Part shown: positions 13,790-47,500 of the stretch, piece after piece | How the letters are laid out: each line of letters starts with the position of its first letter | Numbering within the stretch: position 1 is the first letter of the stretch | Assembly: GCA_022829145.1 (NCBI GenBank) | Contig: CM040748.1 | Span: forward strand, 29,712,501 to 29,776,500 | Direction of reading: 5' to 3' | DNA length: 64,000 nt | From: Albula goreensis | Lineage: Eukaryota; Chordata; Actinopteri; Albuliformes; Albulidae | The notes under the pieces: generated by a model | Database searches by the model: none | What the model was told of the DNA's origin: nothing | Seen by the model: only the letters and a program-made list of their open reading frames with translations | Program-made: the position numbers and the translations under genes

Positions 13790-14200
13790 TGGGATATGGG
13801 ACCAAAAGGGGGGGGGGTGGAGGTGAAGGAGGTAGAAATTTGCTCCAAAACTGCATAAATGTTCAGGATGCTTTGGTGATTGTTGAGGCCAAATAAGATG
13901 TTTGATTTCATTGTGCTAATCCACTCTTATACATTTAACAGTGTGTCTGGGAGCATTATCTTGGAATACAGGAACATCTTCAAAAAACACCGTTGGCATC
14001 TTACAGTGCATCTGGTTACCTAAAATGTCATTGTATTCATTGTTCATTAATTCTACTATGCAGAGGAACAATTGAACCCAGTGACCTCTACAAGATGTAG
14101 CAATCATGTCTGTAACAACTATTTCCAGAGAGCTATAACTAAAAACTACTGTTCCTTTTTTTTGCTGATGCAGTTCTTCTCTTGTTTCCATATGGCATCC
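13790..14200 (-). pseudogene. Fossil Tc1/mariner transposase fragment
   Basis: The minus strand encodes NNEYNDIL, then about 15 residues later VFQDNAPRHT, which is the block around the second catalytic Asp of Tc1/mariner DDE/D transposases. After a stop at about 13916 and a frame change, WPQQSP and then PEHL/VLEQ at about 13830-13880 match the downstream WPxQSPDLN..E..W.VLE block that holds the third catalytic residue. The reading frame is broken by stops and indels. The part expected to encode a proline-rich PPPASL-like segment has become a poly-G/poly-C run at about 13808. No terminal inverted repeats were identified, so the element's ends are unknown. It is clearly inactive. Confidence 0.75.
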
Positions 14201-14209
14201 ATATTTTTA

Positions 14210-16990
14210 CACTGTTGGCTTAGAAAAACTAAATAATTTAACTGTTTTTGTGACTCATGCACCTGCAACCAAACATTTGCCCTCTTTCAAAATTATGTGC
14301 GATCTTTCATGCTGTTTAAGAAACTCACATGGTGAAACTCAAAAGTGTTGATTTTAAAATGTCTTTTATAGAAGAAAAACAGCGGTAAACTGTTCTGACA
14401 TTAATATGAAACACGTGTCGACTCCTTTTTAATTGTGGTTCCATTTTATACATATAAATATGTTCTTTCTGTGATTATTGTCGTCAGATCAAGCTTAATT
14501 TCTCTAACTACCATGATGTTAAAGTGCGCCATACAGTGTTCTGACTCAAGACCACACTGCGTTGTGTCATATTGGTGAGTGTTAATTTAAATTACCCATT
14601 AGCATTGCCAGGATGCTCCTATTTTCGAGCGACCCTTTGAATAACGCGGAAAGGGTTTTGCCAGAGGATGAATGGAATGTGTTTGAATGTGATCCGATCA
14701 TTGTAGTTTGTGGTCCTTTTGTATGCACAGTGTATTTTAAGATATTTTTGTTTTATTCACATGGACAGCATATGTCTGCATGCTGTAGACGGCAGTTTGT
14801 TGTGGCATTGGTTTGATTCCCTGGCACTGCAAAAACCTGCTGTGATTTATGCTTAGGGCCCTATGCGAGCAAACTCCCAAAAGAAAAAGCAAAACAAACT
14901 AGCTGTAATTTTATCTGTGAAATCTTGACACGATATGTGCATTTATTGATCATTTACACGATGTGTAACTATAGTTTTTGCCAAGCTCTAATTAAAAAGT
15001 GCATAGCTTAGATCATAGAAAAGAACATAATGCAATTGCTATCTCAATACATTCAATGAATATTTAAAATAAAAAAATGCTTTATTTCCCCAAATACATC
15101 AACCTTTGGATGAATTCTGGAATCATAAGCAAATCTTCAACCTTTTCCAGAAAATAGACTCTGGAAATATGTTTATAAGTATAAGCCCTGACAATAAGCT
15201 TCTGTCAGTGATTTGGATATCCATGTAAAAAACATGTTACTTTATTTTTCTGTCATAACCCTTTAATATGAACTCAGATGAACTTACAACTTCAAGTTCA
15301 GATATAATATTGTTCTGTCCAATCATTTTAAGGTCCAATCCTGGTTTCATTACTCAGAGAGAAAACCTTGCTGTTCTTAAACCTTGCTAGCCCTATCCAG
15401 AATGGATTGGTGTTTCCACACAAGGTCACAGCAGGTAGAGGAACACAGAGCAGAGCTATTGACTAACGAAGTCTCTGGATGAGAGGTCTATGGCTGTGTA
15501 CTTTCAGGTGACAAATCACACCTGAAGAACCCTGTCCTGGTGGGGGGTGGGGTGTTGAGGGCGGTGGGGGGGACTCTTTGATCTGTCACCACAGCACTGC
15601 CACACACACACGGTCGCAGAGCTGTGACAGCGCCATTTCGGCATGAATTAGCATCCCGCTCGCACCTTCCACCAAGCCAAGCCGATAATGACACCACTGT
15701 GACATCCTACCCAAATGGAGGTGCCGCCTGGGAAGAGTTTTAAAGCTTGGTTCCTAGGAAGAGCTTCATGTTGTAGACTATGTTATTAGACAAGGTGTCA
15801 GGGTGTTGTTTTTATGTTTTTATGTTTTTCTGTCTTTTACTTTTTTAAAAAAATGTGACATTAAATGCAAAAGCAAGAAAGTCAGGAATAAATTCTAGAG
15901 GATTGCAGTGTCTCCTGTTTTTTTATTGTCTGTTTCAGAACATAAAATTTATTTTGATCATTGTTTGCTTGAGTCCATTCATTATTTTCCAAGGCCTAAT
16001 TTTAACGGTGGTTGAAAAAAAGTCCTGGTACTTTCTTTTGACAGCGCTGAGTTAAAAAGCAATGGAGGCAAGTCCTTGGACTATGTTGAATTTTCACCCC
16101 AACATTTGTCCAGAATGTTCTGCTAGTTCTTGGAATAGAAGGTGGGACACAGAAAATAAACACTGCAGATCATTTGCTGTGATCTACTTCTCGCCTTTCC
16201 CGCCCTTTGATTTCCACCAGGCCCAAGTTCATTTTCTGCTTTACGGTAGATTAACTCCGTGTTTTGAGGCCAGATGAACTTGCATGCATCAATCACACTC
16301 AAATGTTGTCTTGTGTGGCCTCGTCGAACGGGGAGCCGAGGAAAAGATTTGAAGAGCGCTTGAAGTCGGATTTATGTAGTCACCCCTCCCCCTTCCATTC
16401 GCAATCAAATAAGGGGACTGCAGCTCACACTGGTCTTATTGCGCTGTTTTACTGCGAGCCATATTGCGTTTCACCTTTCAGGGTAGCCTGACCTCACATG
16501 AAGCTGGCTTGTGATCAGCTCACCGCTGGCCTCTCGGATATGTTGCTGCCGTTTCTTCATTCTTGAACTCCACTGACCCCGAAAACGGCAGAGAAAGACC
16601 ATATATTTCTCCAGCTATATTAGGGGTGAGGAACAAAGCGGACATCCACTTTCTTAGGAGTGAACTCCAGATCCTGTGGCTGGCGGGGCAAAGGCGTCGG
16701 GTTCGACTTAACCGATTTTATGATGTTTGGGCTGAGATGATGCCTCTTGAAATGGTGGAAAGATGGAAGGGTAGGAGATCAAGGCCTGGCTTTATTGTTG
16801 GCTGTCCGCACGCGCTGCTCGCAGCCTGTCAGCTGGGGTAATGTCACAATGGGGGCTGGTATCTGGCTAACACATGTCTCGCTACAGTCCCCCCACCCCC
16901 CCACATGCTTTTTCAAAGGGGTCGACGATATTGGAAACACTGTGCAGCTAGCGTAGCTCGAGGAAACATCTGTCCGGGCCCAAGGGAGTA
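14210..16990. other. Upstream noncoding DNA, no gene seen
   Basis: No supported exon or RNA gene. A G-rich patch occurs at 15541-15573 (several runs of three or more G). GGTTTGATTCCC near 14808 resembles a tRNA-type B box, but no A box or known SINE body accompanies it. Composition becomes GC-richer between about 16,500 and 17,100 without a recognisable coding region. Confidence 0.45.
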
Positions 16991-17029
16991 TCAGTGACAA
17001 GTCGGTCCGCGGCACCACCCTTCCCAATG

Positions 17030-17100
17030 CTTTTGAACTGCGGACCTTGCACGGGGCCCGGTTTATTGGAGCGGTATGTTGCTGCTACCACTGAGCGGAT
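17030..17100 (-). mobile_element. Possible tRNA-derived SINE head
   Basis: The reverse complement begins GCTCAGTGGTAGCAGCAAC, like a tRNA A-box region. About 45 bases later it has CAGTTCAAAAGC, a weak match to the B box GGTTCGAATCC. Spacing is compatible with a tRNA-derived SINE promoter. No tail of the local SINE family follows, so this would be a different family or a coincidence. Confidence 0.3.
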
Positions 17101-17732
17101 ACCTCAGGTGATACTTTGAAGTCGGCCTGGTCGAGCTCCTGGTGCCCTGGACTTCATTTGGCGAGATTTAGAGGTGAAACAGACAAACAGGGGCCCCAAA
17201 CAGCCGCTACGTGTAAAGGGGCAAAAATAATATATACACTCTCCCCATTTGACAATGTCACTGACAACCAGCCCTGTAGGCAAACAAAAAGAAACTTTGT
17301 TAAGAGTATAAATATCTGAAGAGAAAACTAAAACTGCAGGACATGCTCTACGTGCTATGCTTTCGCTCATTTCACTCAGTTGGAATGACCAGTGATTTTC
17401 CATCTTACCTTAGCCAGACAGGATTTACTGTTCCCAGTCAACATTAGGGATGTTAAATTCAACTACTGTGCAGTACATTAATTTAAGACATCAAACAAAA
17501 TTCAGGTATATGTTTGAAGTTCAGAACCCAGAGACATTAATATCATGTTAAATGGCTTATTTCCTTTATGAGGTGAAATAGATCCTGTTTAAGAGGACAG
17601 ATTTATGCTTGTTAAATAGAATAATAAAAGAAGGAATAACTTATAAAGTTGTGAAAAGTATTGCAGAAGATGTAAATATATTTCAGAGGACAAATTTGTA
17701 CCGCTGGACAGGACTGATCAACTTGCTTTTCG

Positions 17733-17855
17733 TTCATTTGCTTAGCAGACAATATTACACAGACAGACATCCACAGTTTACGGTTGACATGCTGCTTACA
17801 TTTTATACAGCTGGATATTGTATGGAGACAGTTATTGTTAAGTAGCTTGCTCCAT
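17733..17855 (-). mobile_element. Degenerate SINE copy
   Basis: The + strand contains CATTTGCTTAGCAGACA, then TACATTTTATACAGCTGGATATT and GTTAAGTAGCTTGCTCC (shown in parts). These correspond in order to the reverse complement of the SINE tail and its internal 'ttgagcaaggtacttaacc' and 'aaatacccagctgtat' blocks. The head is not recognisable. Confidence 0.45.
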
Positions 17856-18133
17856 TATAAAACAGATGTACATGACCTGAGGTACAGCATGCAGTCTTTG
17901 AAATGGCTGTACAACACCACAATATTTCCTTCCAGTCTGTCTGATTGTGTCAGTTTCCCTTTCTAGTCTCGGGTATGAGCATCTGCAGAGCAAAATGATC
18001 TCTTTTACTGGAAATATTCTGTACAACTCACGTTTGACTCACTCTGACTCGGTAACTGCTACGGCCATTTGTGGTTCACCGATAAATTCATTGTCTCCGC
18101 TGATTATGATCGGTTATTGCTGCAATTATTTGC

Positions 18134-18260
18134 TTTACATTTACACTCATTCATTTTGCAGACACTTTTATACGACGCGATGTACAAGGAGTGCATACAG
18201 TCGGCAAAATACAGGAAAGTGCATCATTTGCTGCAGCAGTTCAAAGACAGAAAACAAAGT
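18134..18260 (-). mobile_element. SINE-tail element followed by AT-rich simple sequence
   Basis: CATTTTGCAGACACTTTTAT followed by ACGACGCGATGTACAAGG matches the reverse-complemented SINE tail. The body beyond it (GTGCATACAGTCGG and onward) differs from the copies at 30692 and 43751, so it may be a related family using the same tail. Downstream, 18265-18370 is low-complexity sequence rich in ATAATA and ACATA. Confidence 0.5.
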
Positions 18261-18264
18261 CTAT

Positions 18265-19390
18265 AAATCATAGTAATAAACATAGCATAGCCAAGAAAAC
18301 ATAGTACATAGCCTAGTAATAAACATGATACATAATAATAATACATAATTAATAATAATACATAATACAATATCCAATCGTCAAGTGATCACAAATGGGC
18401 TCAACAAGTGTTAAACGGGGTATGATGGTTTGACCAGGTACAGTCTGAAGAAGTAGGACTATTACTTTTTATTTACTTCATTACTGTATTTGTTTTATTG
18501 CTGTTGTTGTTTTGCTGTTGGTAAGGACAGTCAGAAACAATGACCAGCCCTCCCCTCCCCCCCACCCCTCCTTCCCAAGACACCAATTCTTTTGAAGCCC
18601 AGAACAAACACCATGAAAGGGCCGATCAAACTTGGATTACCATTTGTTTGAGCTAGGTGTCGGACAGATCCCTTTGTGTCATCTAGCCACCTGGAGAGGA
18701 ATCCGCTAATGCAAACTAACTACAGCTCATTTAACCGACGGCTCATCACCTCCTGTTGCACTTGGCAGTGACAGTACACAACACGCAGTGCGTTAACAGT
18801 CTGTTAGGCTTTGGGGCGGAAGCGTACTGCTACAGCTCCAGTCAAAGAACAGTCTCTTTAATCTGAGGAGCTGTCATGTCTTACTGAATTTCAGAGATTA
18901 GATAAGGAGTTGAATGCATGACATTTGCAAGTGTTAGTCATGATGGCTGAAGTTATATGTTATTCTGGTACACGCATGTACTTACATAGCCTACAAATAC
19001 AAATTCTGGTAAATTACAATTTTAATTTCTGATGGTGTCAGATAACAAGGTTGTCTTTAACAGCCAAGCCCCATCACCACCTTTTTTTTTTTTTTACAAC
19101 TGAAAAATTCAATGGGGCAATATTTTAGTCTGTATAGGACACTATCCATGTGTAATGTGTATAATTTAAATATATACTAAATAACTTCTCCGAGTGTAAA
19201 GTCAGTGCACTTGTGTTGTTAGTAATGTAGTTTGTTAGTTGTAATTTACTTTGTTAAAACATGTAGCATTAAAGCAGAAACATGGCCACCCTCTTTAAAG
19301 TCCACTAATTAAGAATGGCGTCCAAAGACTTTCTTAACTGGTCAGAGGTACTGACTATGGTCGAGCGGGTATCGAGGGGGTTAAAGTTAG
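18265..19390. other. Upstream region before the candidate promoter
   Basis: AT-rich simple sequence (18265-18370), then unique-looking DNA with a C-rich run at 18550-18575 and a T14 run near 19081. No exon was recognised. A GGGGAGGGG box at 19391-19399 begins the candidate core promoter. Confidence 0.4.
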
Positions 19391-19460
19391 GGGGAGGGGT
19401 ACTTGACAGAAAACCAGCCGAGTGGTATAAAAACATCGGTAGAGCAAGCATGCATTTTAC
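19391..19460 (+). promoter_or_regulatory. Candidate TATA-containing core promoter of ism1
   Basis: TATAAAAA lies at 19426-19433, about 30 bases downstream of a GGGGAGGGG Sp/KLF-type box (19391-19399). Transcription would start near 19455-19460, giving a 5' leader of roughly 1.1 kb if unspliced. The start site cannot be proved from sequence, and a nearer TATA-less start or an upstream noncoding exon is equally possible. Confidence 0.3.
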
Positions 19461-20570
19461 AAACTGTGAGTGAGGAGCAGTTTACGGGAAGCGCATTGAA
19501 GTACACGCGGCAGCTGTATACACGGTGGCTTTACTTTGACTGCTTACTCTAGTCGCATCCAACCAAATGGACGACCTCCGCTTGAACTATGTAACACCCT
19601 TATACCGTTGGTCATGGGAGCGACAAAAGTGACAAGATTGGACAACGTCAAATAGCAATTCATTTCCAAAAAAAAAAAAAAAATCCCTAAACTCAGTGAG
19701 AGAAAATAAGTATCGCCAGGACACGACACTTGAGCGCAAAGAACAGGCTGTGGTTTTTAAGCACTGCCAGGCTTACACGAGGTTCAAATGAGTAAATAAG
19801 TATGATATGCGCAGATCAAGGAGCCAGAGATGAGAGACAGGCCGACAGGAAACGCAGACCTTGAAGACAAAGGTGACAAGCAGTGGAGAATGTCGCACAA
19901 ATTAGGTGAGCAGGACAGCCGCTGAGCACTGAAGGAGCAAGTGGATGGATGGGACATTTACCTGGACTAAAGAGCACGGGAACTTTCTGTTTTGAAACAG
20001 CGTGTCAGAAATCGTAGTAAAATTGTTAGCTTGCGCATAAAACCCAATTGTTTTATACAGCCAAAGCCACCTGATTTTGACAGCAGAAGCTGAAAATGTT
20101 TCTGCTTGGCATTGTGACATTTTAAATTCACAAGTATCCGTATGGACTCTGCACTTATTACTCTTTAAACAAAACCATACCCTAGGATGCCAAGGGAATT
20201 TAGCTGGTGTATAGGCTAATAATTTAATGAGCTGAAAGGTCAATGTATACGATACAGAGACAGATGTTGTCTTTTAGTTTGTGTTTCATTGCACCACATC
20301 CTACAAACTCAGTTTCTTTCTAAGAAAATACAATATCCATACAAGGAATTGGCACGGGATTTGTATATCTCAGGTTAGAGTTAGTTTTCTCGTCATTTCA
20401 TTTAATATTTTCATTACTTTGTCATTCTGAACCCCGAAGTGGCTCCACAGTGGTGTTGCGGCTCCTCGTCCGCGGCGGATCCGGAGACCGGAGTCTCTGC
20501 AGCGGGAGGAGGCGGCGGTGGTGGACCCCCTACTCCCCCGCAGGGTCCCAAAACCGGCCGCGTTAAAAGA

Positions 20571-42162
<21,592 letters not shown>

Positions 42163-43250
42163 ACCACCCCCTATCCCTCCGGTCCACATCATCACATGAC
42201 ATGAATAGGAAAAAGTATGAAAACCAGGAAAAGATTTCAAGAATTTTTGGTTGGTGGAAGAAAATCTCTGTCTCTTCCTATTTGGTGTAAGGTTAGAGTT
42301 TTCGGTGGAACAGGAGCCTGGAACCTAACCAAGATGTTAAGCTGTGCAGCCGAAATGCTGCACAAACCTATATCTTAGCTGTATAATGTCATTTCCTTCC
42401 TGAGAACTTAATTAGCTCTCTTGTTCACTCTAATGACAACAAACTGCTGTTTTTTGTTTTGTTTTACTCCAAAATCATACTTACATCTTTGAATACTAGA
42501 ACTTGTATATAATTGCCATCTGATACGTCAGTCAGTGTTGACCATCAGAAGGAGGGAGATGTTTTCGTTCTGTTGTACAAAGGGAAAATGATCCCTTTTC
42601 TTGGGGTCTGTTCGTGTTGCGGTTCTTGGTTCATGTGGTATGTGTTTACAGTGTCAACATGGGTAAAGGAGATTTTAAAATTTAAAAAAAAAAACTTATG
42701 GGCAAATTATGAATGACATGGCAGCTGTTCCACTCGCATCAGTGGCGGAATCTTGGACTCAGGCTTTGGCCTTCTGTTTTTGCCTGCAGACAATCAAAGG
42801 GAAGCAAAACTGTTCAATCTCATTCTCAGCAAAAGGGAATCAGGGCAGCAACCAACCACAGCAGTGTATGTGTTGTCTGCGAGTGGAAACAATTTTACAG
42901 GGACTCCAAAAGAATCAGCATCATTTTCGACATCAGTCCTCTCCAGACCTCCGTTTGGGTATGATATTCAGGTTCCTGTGTACATTTTATAAGATTGTTT
43001 ATTTAGCATGCACAAAAATGTTACAAATAATATACGATCCTATTTTTATTATTGTTGTCATCTTTGGCTTCTGTCAAAAACGGCATTATTTTTGTAAAGT
43101 ATTTATTAAGTTGTAGCTATGCTTCACTTATTGGGTATTCTTAGGTGGTCAGTGTTTGTTGTTTGGCTGATAGGTGGTGAATTGAGACACTTCTAAAGAA
43201 TGAATGTTTAAATAAAAGCAATAAATGATGTTAAATAAAATACATTTTTA
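42163..43250 (+). other. ism1 3' UTR
   Basis: About 1.1 kb between the stop codon and the poly(A) signals. AT-rich, with T-rich and ATTT-containing sequence (for example around 43040-43110) that might affect mRNA stability. Open frames in it, the longest 135 codons at 42709-43116, have no recognisable similarity and are treated as noncoding. Confidence 0.75.
43211..43239 (+). terminator. Cluster of three AATAAA poly(A) signals
   Basis: AATAAA at 43211-43216, 43220-43225 and 43234-43239, followed by GTACCGCAGTTTTTTTGTC, a U/GU-rich downstream element. Cleavage is expected at about 43250-43260, which closes the ism1 transcript. Confidence 0.8.
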
Positions 43251-43264
43251 TTTGTACCGCAGTT

Positions 43265-43750
43265 TTTTTGTCTTTTTTATCACACATTTGACCATTCTAT
43301 ATGTAGAACCTCATGCTGCAGATCTTTGTACTTTTTTAATGTTATTTTAGCAGAAGAGATTTACGTTCAAATCACAAGGAAATGTTTCCCATAATGCTAT
43401 GGGCAAGCACTCCTGAGGTTTTCTTCCCTTCCCTTTCGCTGTGAGAAAGTTTCCATCAACAGAAACGCAATCGCTCTCAATTAAGCCATTCCAACAGCTG
43501 TGGCAGCCTGTGTATTAGTTCCATCCGGAGCCGCCGCGCTTGTGCAATTTCCCATTTTATTTCCCTGCGCGGCTCAATTTCCCGCTGTCTGGCACGCGTG
43601 CATCCTCACATTCCGGGGTAATTTTTCAGGGAACGCTTATCTGTGCGCACAGCAGGGGTTCACAGCTTCTCTCCTCTGAGAAAAAGACGATACCTACAGG
43701 ACAACCTTTCCAATAACTCAGCTCTGGAAATGAGGGCAGCCAAAACGTCT
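43265..43750. other. Downstream intergenic DNA, possible conserved noncoding block
   Basis: No gene. The segment 43440-43640 is GC-richer and unique-looking (CAATTAAGCCATTCC, CCGGAGCCGCCGCGC, CAATTTCCCGCTGTCTGG), with tandem CAATTTCCC motifs at 43547 and 43576. It is a reasonable candidate for a cis-regulatory element, but conservation is not visible from one sequence. Confidence 0.3.
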
Positions 43751-43967
43751 TCATTTATGTTTCAGCATTTATCCAAAGAGACTTACACAACTTGTTTTCA
43801 TTATATTTCTGCACACTATCCGTTTATGCACCTGGATATTTACTGGAAGCAAATCAGGTGAGTTGCCTTGCTTTACGGTACGATTCCAGTTCCTCAACTG
43901 GGAATCAAACCTGCAAACCCTGAAGTGCACCTGATGTCCCTTCACCAGCCTAGATATACTGCACCAT
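43751..43967 (-). mobile_element. SINE copy with recognisable head and tail
   Basis: The most complete copy. Tail: CAGCATTTATCCAAAGAGAC, TTACAC. Body: CACCTGGATATTTACTGGAA, GCAAATCAGGTGAGTTGCCT. B-box region: CTCAACTGGGAATCAAACCT, which reverses to GGTTTGATTCCCAG. Head: CCTTCACCAGCCTAG. Sense strand is minus. Length about 215 bases. Confidence 0.65.
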
Positions 43968-44479
43968 TTCCAGTGTCCATAATTGACTTGCCATCCTCCT
44001 CCACTCACAGTCTGACTTCTTCCAAAACCATGCGGGACACATTGTAATAACCTCTTGGAGAATCTCACTCATAGACAGCCTCCCTCTTTCCTCCTTCGTA
44101 GCTGCTCGCAAGTTTCAAACGGTACTTTGACTTCGATGCCATCGCATGTGTCCGGGGCAAATGCGAGCGCATTCCTCCACTCAGACAAACGTCATGCCAT
44201 CTCCATTTCTGCGCTTGCGCCGCTAGAGGCAGACGCTCAACCCGAGCGCTTCGCCACGTTCCTCTCCCCTTCATTAATTGTTTGACAACATTCCAATCCC
44301 CCCCACCCACTCCCACATTCTTTGAATATGAGGATGTAATGGATCTGACTAGAGTTTCAATCTGCCCAGCAGAAATGAACCAATACCCAGCATGCACAAA
44401 GAGCTGGATGACCAAGGTGGCTTAAAAAGATCCAGATTAGCCTAAGTTATCCGGTTTGTGTAACACATCATAGCGTGAA

Positions 44480-44510
44480 CCCCCCCCCCCCAAAAAAAAA
44501 AAAAAAAAAA
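44480..44510. repeat. C12-A19 homopolymer junction
   Basis: Twelve C followed directly by nineteen A. The lengths may be unreliable in the assembly. Confidence 0.9.
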
Positions 44511-47500
44511 CATTTGTGCATGCTTTAAATATTTGTCATGATTAAGACAATCTTTTTAAGTTGAGCCAGGCCTTATTCGATGTAACGGAGTGGAATTCCA
44601 TCATACAGAGCTAACTTTGTTGTTGCGATGGTCATTTGTTTTTTTGCACTGACTTCTTGGGAAAGAAATAAGCTATTGGAATCATGACCAAAAATATATT
44701 CACTAGAGAGGCCAAAATTAATTCTTCAAATACTTCCCATACACAACTGTCTGCAATATAAACAATAGACTGTTTTGATCATCCATCGTCTTGAGAGAGG
44801 ATTTTGTCAGATTCAATGCGTTTATATGCTGATCCTGAGTTAACCTGCAACAGACCAAATTGAATAAGCCTAAATACATTTCTCTTTAAACAAACATGGT
44901 TCAAGGATGTCAGTTGGTTCAAACAAACCACAGTTATACAAAGGAATGAGAATGAGCTTCAGGGCAATGACCTGCCCTACAAGTATGTTACTGAGACCTG
45001 ACTGTTGCCATTGCTGAGTGTGGCCAGCATCCCAGCAGTGTGACGTGTGATTGGCTGGTATACCACAGCTTGATGCATGATTGGTTAGTATCCCCTCAGA
45101 GTGGTGCATAATTGGTTTGTGTCCCCTGAAATTCTACAGCCAATTCAGACCCATGAGTTGAGTTACCTGTGAGTCAAATCTAGAGCTTTATTCCTATGCA
45201 TCCACAGGAGAATAGAATTTATCTTATGTATATGCCATTCATTACATAATCAGAAATGCAGGACAACAAATAAATGCAATTTTCTAATCAGGGCAAAAGA
45301 TTACAACGACACAAAGGACAGCTATTACTGGACTGATATTTAGACCGAAATATTCTCATAACAATAAACTGTGTTCATTTATACAGCAATATTCCAAAGT
45401 GCAGGAGTTCATGTGATGAGTATTGAATGCAATACAAATATTGAGAGAAAAAGTTTGAGAGATAAAAGATGAATAAAATTAGCTTGAAAGCAGTTTTTGT
45501 TGGTTATTTTACACTGTCCAATACAATTGCATGTGAGCAAGCTGAAAGTTTAGCTAAAGATGTGTTCTAAATCTGTGCAGTTTATTATCATTAAGATAAA
45601 AGGATGTAAAATAAAGACTTCACTTTTTGAAATCTGCTTGTTAAACAAACTTTTTTTTAGTAATGTTGCACGTGGACATGTTGGTGAGGCCATTTTTCTC
45701 TTACATTGGAATGTTTTATGAGGGCAGAATGGGCCTGGCGTTTCTGTAAAGTAAACCTTGTAACTCATATCTATTACCGATCGCCTCCTTAAAAGCACCT
45801 CCTCGCCGGGGCTAAGATTACGGCTTCTCTGCGAGAAAAAGGCGCAGCCGATCTTTATCTAATCGCAGTCTGCCGCGGAGGCCTCCTCCTCCTCCTCACT
45901 TCAAAAGGAAGGTGCCTTTTTATATTCCGCAGCATGTCAGACCAAAGGGCGAGTGGCGGCAGGCTCTCTTTTGGGGCGGACTCCATGTGTCTCTTTCTTT
46001 TTTTGGGTGGCGTTTCGCCGTGGTCTGACCCTTCCTGAACACCACCCCCCCACCTCATCCGACACAAATCTTTCCACCAGGAAGCAACGCACGCATCGGA
46101 AGGAACGTGACTCAAAAGTGAGAGTACTTTCATTTGTTCCTCTCTCTCCAACAGCACACCCATAATTCAGAGCTGCTGTTTCTGAGAGGAATGTATTCGA
46201 AAACAGTTTGTGTAAAGCAAGGACCTCAAACGCAAACTGATTTTTAGCCTGCCTCTGCTCTTGCTTAAATAATTATTTCAATTAGGTCTTGATTAAATAA
46301 TTACATAATGTACTAAATTAGCCCTGTTGGCTTGCCCATAATGCATTAAAAGTTAAGTTAGCTATTCTTTGTTCATTAAATTAAAGTTTTTGCCTATAAA
46401 AGAGCTTGAAACTGGTGTAACAAGTTTACTAGCATACAATCATGGATGTAATCACACCATCAAAATTAAATTAAATTTGTTAATTTCACAATGTTTGATC
46501 TTAAGCGAAACCGTCTTTCGTTCTTCACTTAGTACAAGCACATTCATTCAGTACAATGGAGAGACATGGTCATAGTGTCATTTTTCCCAAACTATATCTT
46601 TGACCGTGTGTGCAGCATCACCATAATCCTTGTTATTGCGCATAACCCACTGCAGTCCATAAGGGCACAGTGGCATAAATGAGTACCATATACATGGCTC
46701 CATAAGTCTCCAGTACTACTCTTGAGCCAGTGGCTCTATTGAACATGGCTACCATAATGAGAACCCTTTAAAGGTCTATTCCTGTCAAACTCACTTTGTA
46801 ACGTTATTTGAAGAAGTGCTCTTAAAATGGAAGCTGAAAGTGGTGACGTAGGATTTCATGGAACCGGATGGAAAATGCAAGCCCACTCATTTACCCCGTA
46901 TGTTCATGAACACAATATTTATATCACATGTGGAAAATATTAAAGAAAGTACATGATGACACACAGGGAAATCATTTTAAAAGGAAGTTAGAAAATTGAC
47001 TTTGAGGCTAAAATACTCATTCCTTCACAGATATTGTCAATGTTTAGACTTGGATCACTATGCCGCCATCATATTCAAACTATAGGATATGATACAGAGG
47101 TGAACATCAGGTGAGTCAAGATGGTTTTTAAAATCACAGAAGGAGAGATCCGTGATGAGAGCGGACCAGCTGTTGTGGAACCTGTGAAAACGGCTGATCT
47201 TCCTCTACAGACCTCTTCCTCTCCACATGAAGCTCTCTGGCTGGTGCTCCGTACAGAAACTGCCTATAAGCACTGGTTCAGGACCAGTGAATCATAACAT
47301 TAACCAGGCAGAAAAACACAAAACTGACTTCAGATCAGTGCTTAGGTGCGAAGCTATTCTGGACTACATCCAAACTGATATGCAATGACTCCTGACATCT
47401 GAACTCTGGGGTGGGCCAGAGAAGACAAAACCAACTCCACAGGTCAAAACGAGACCACTAGATAAGCTCTCCTTCAAAACCCTAGCTGACCACGTTTAGC

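Noticed and set aside
14795..14840. tRNA-like B box (GGTTTGATTCCC)
   Set aside because: No A box at the right distance, no cloverleaf, and no SINE body beside it.
20439..20570. In-frame upstream GTG that would extend isthmin by 44 residues
   Set aside because: Not an ATG, the extension is Gly/Pro low-complexity, and it would bury the signal peptide. The ATG at 20571 has a good context and matches vertebrate ISM1.
42709..43116. 135-codon + strand open frame
   Set aside because: It lies inside the ism1 3' UTR, has no similarity I can see, and overlapping frames are equally open in the same region.
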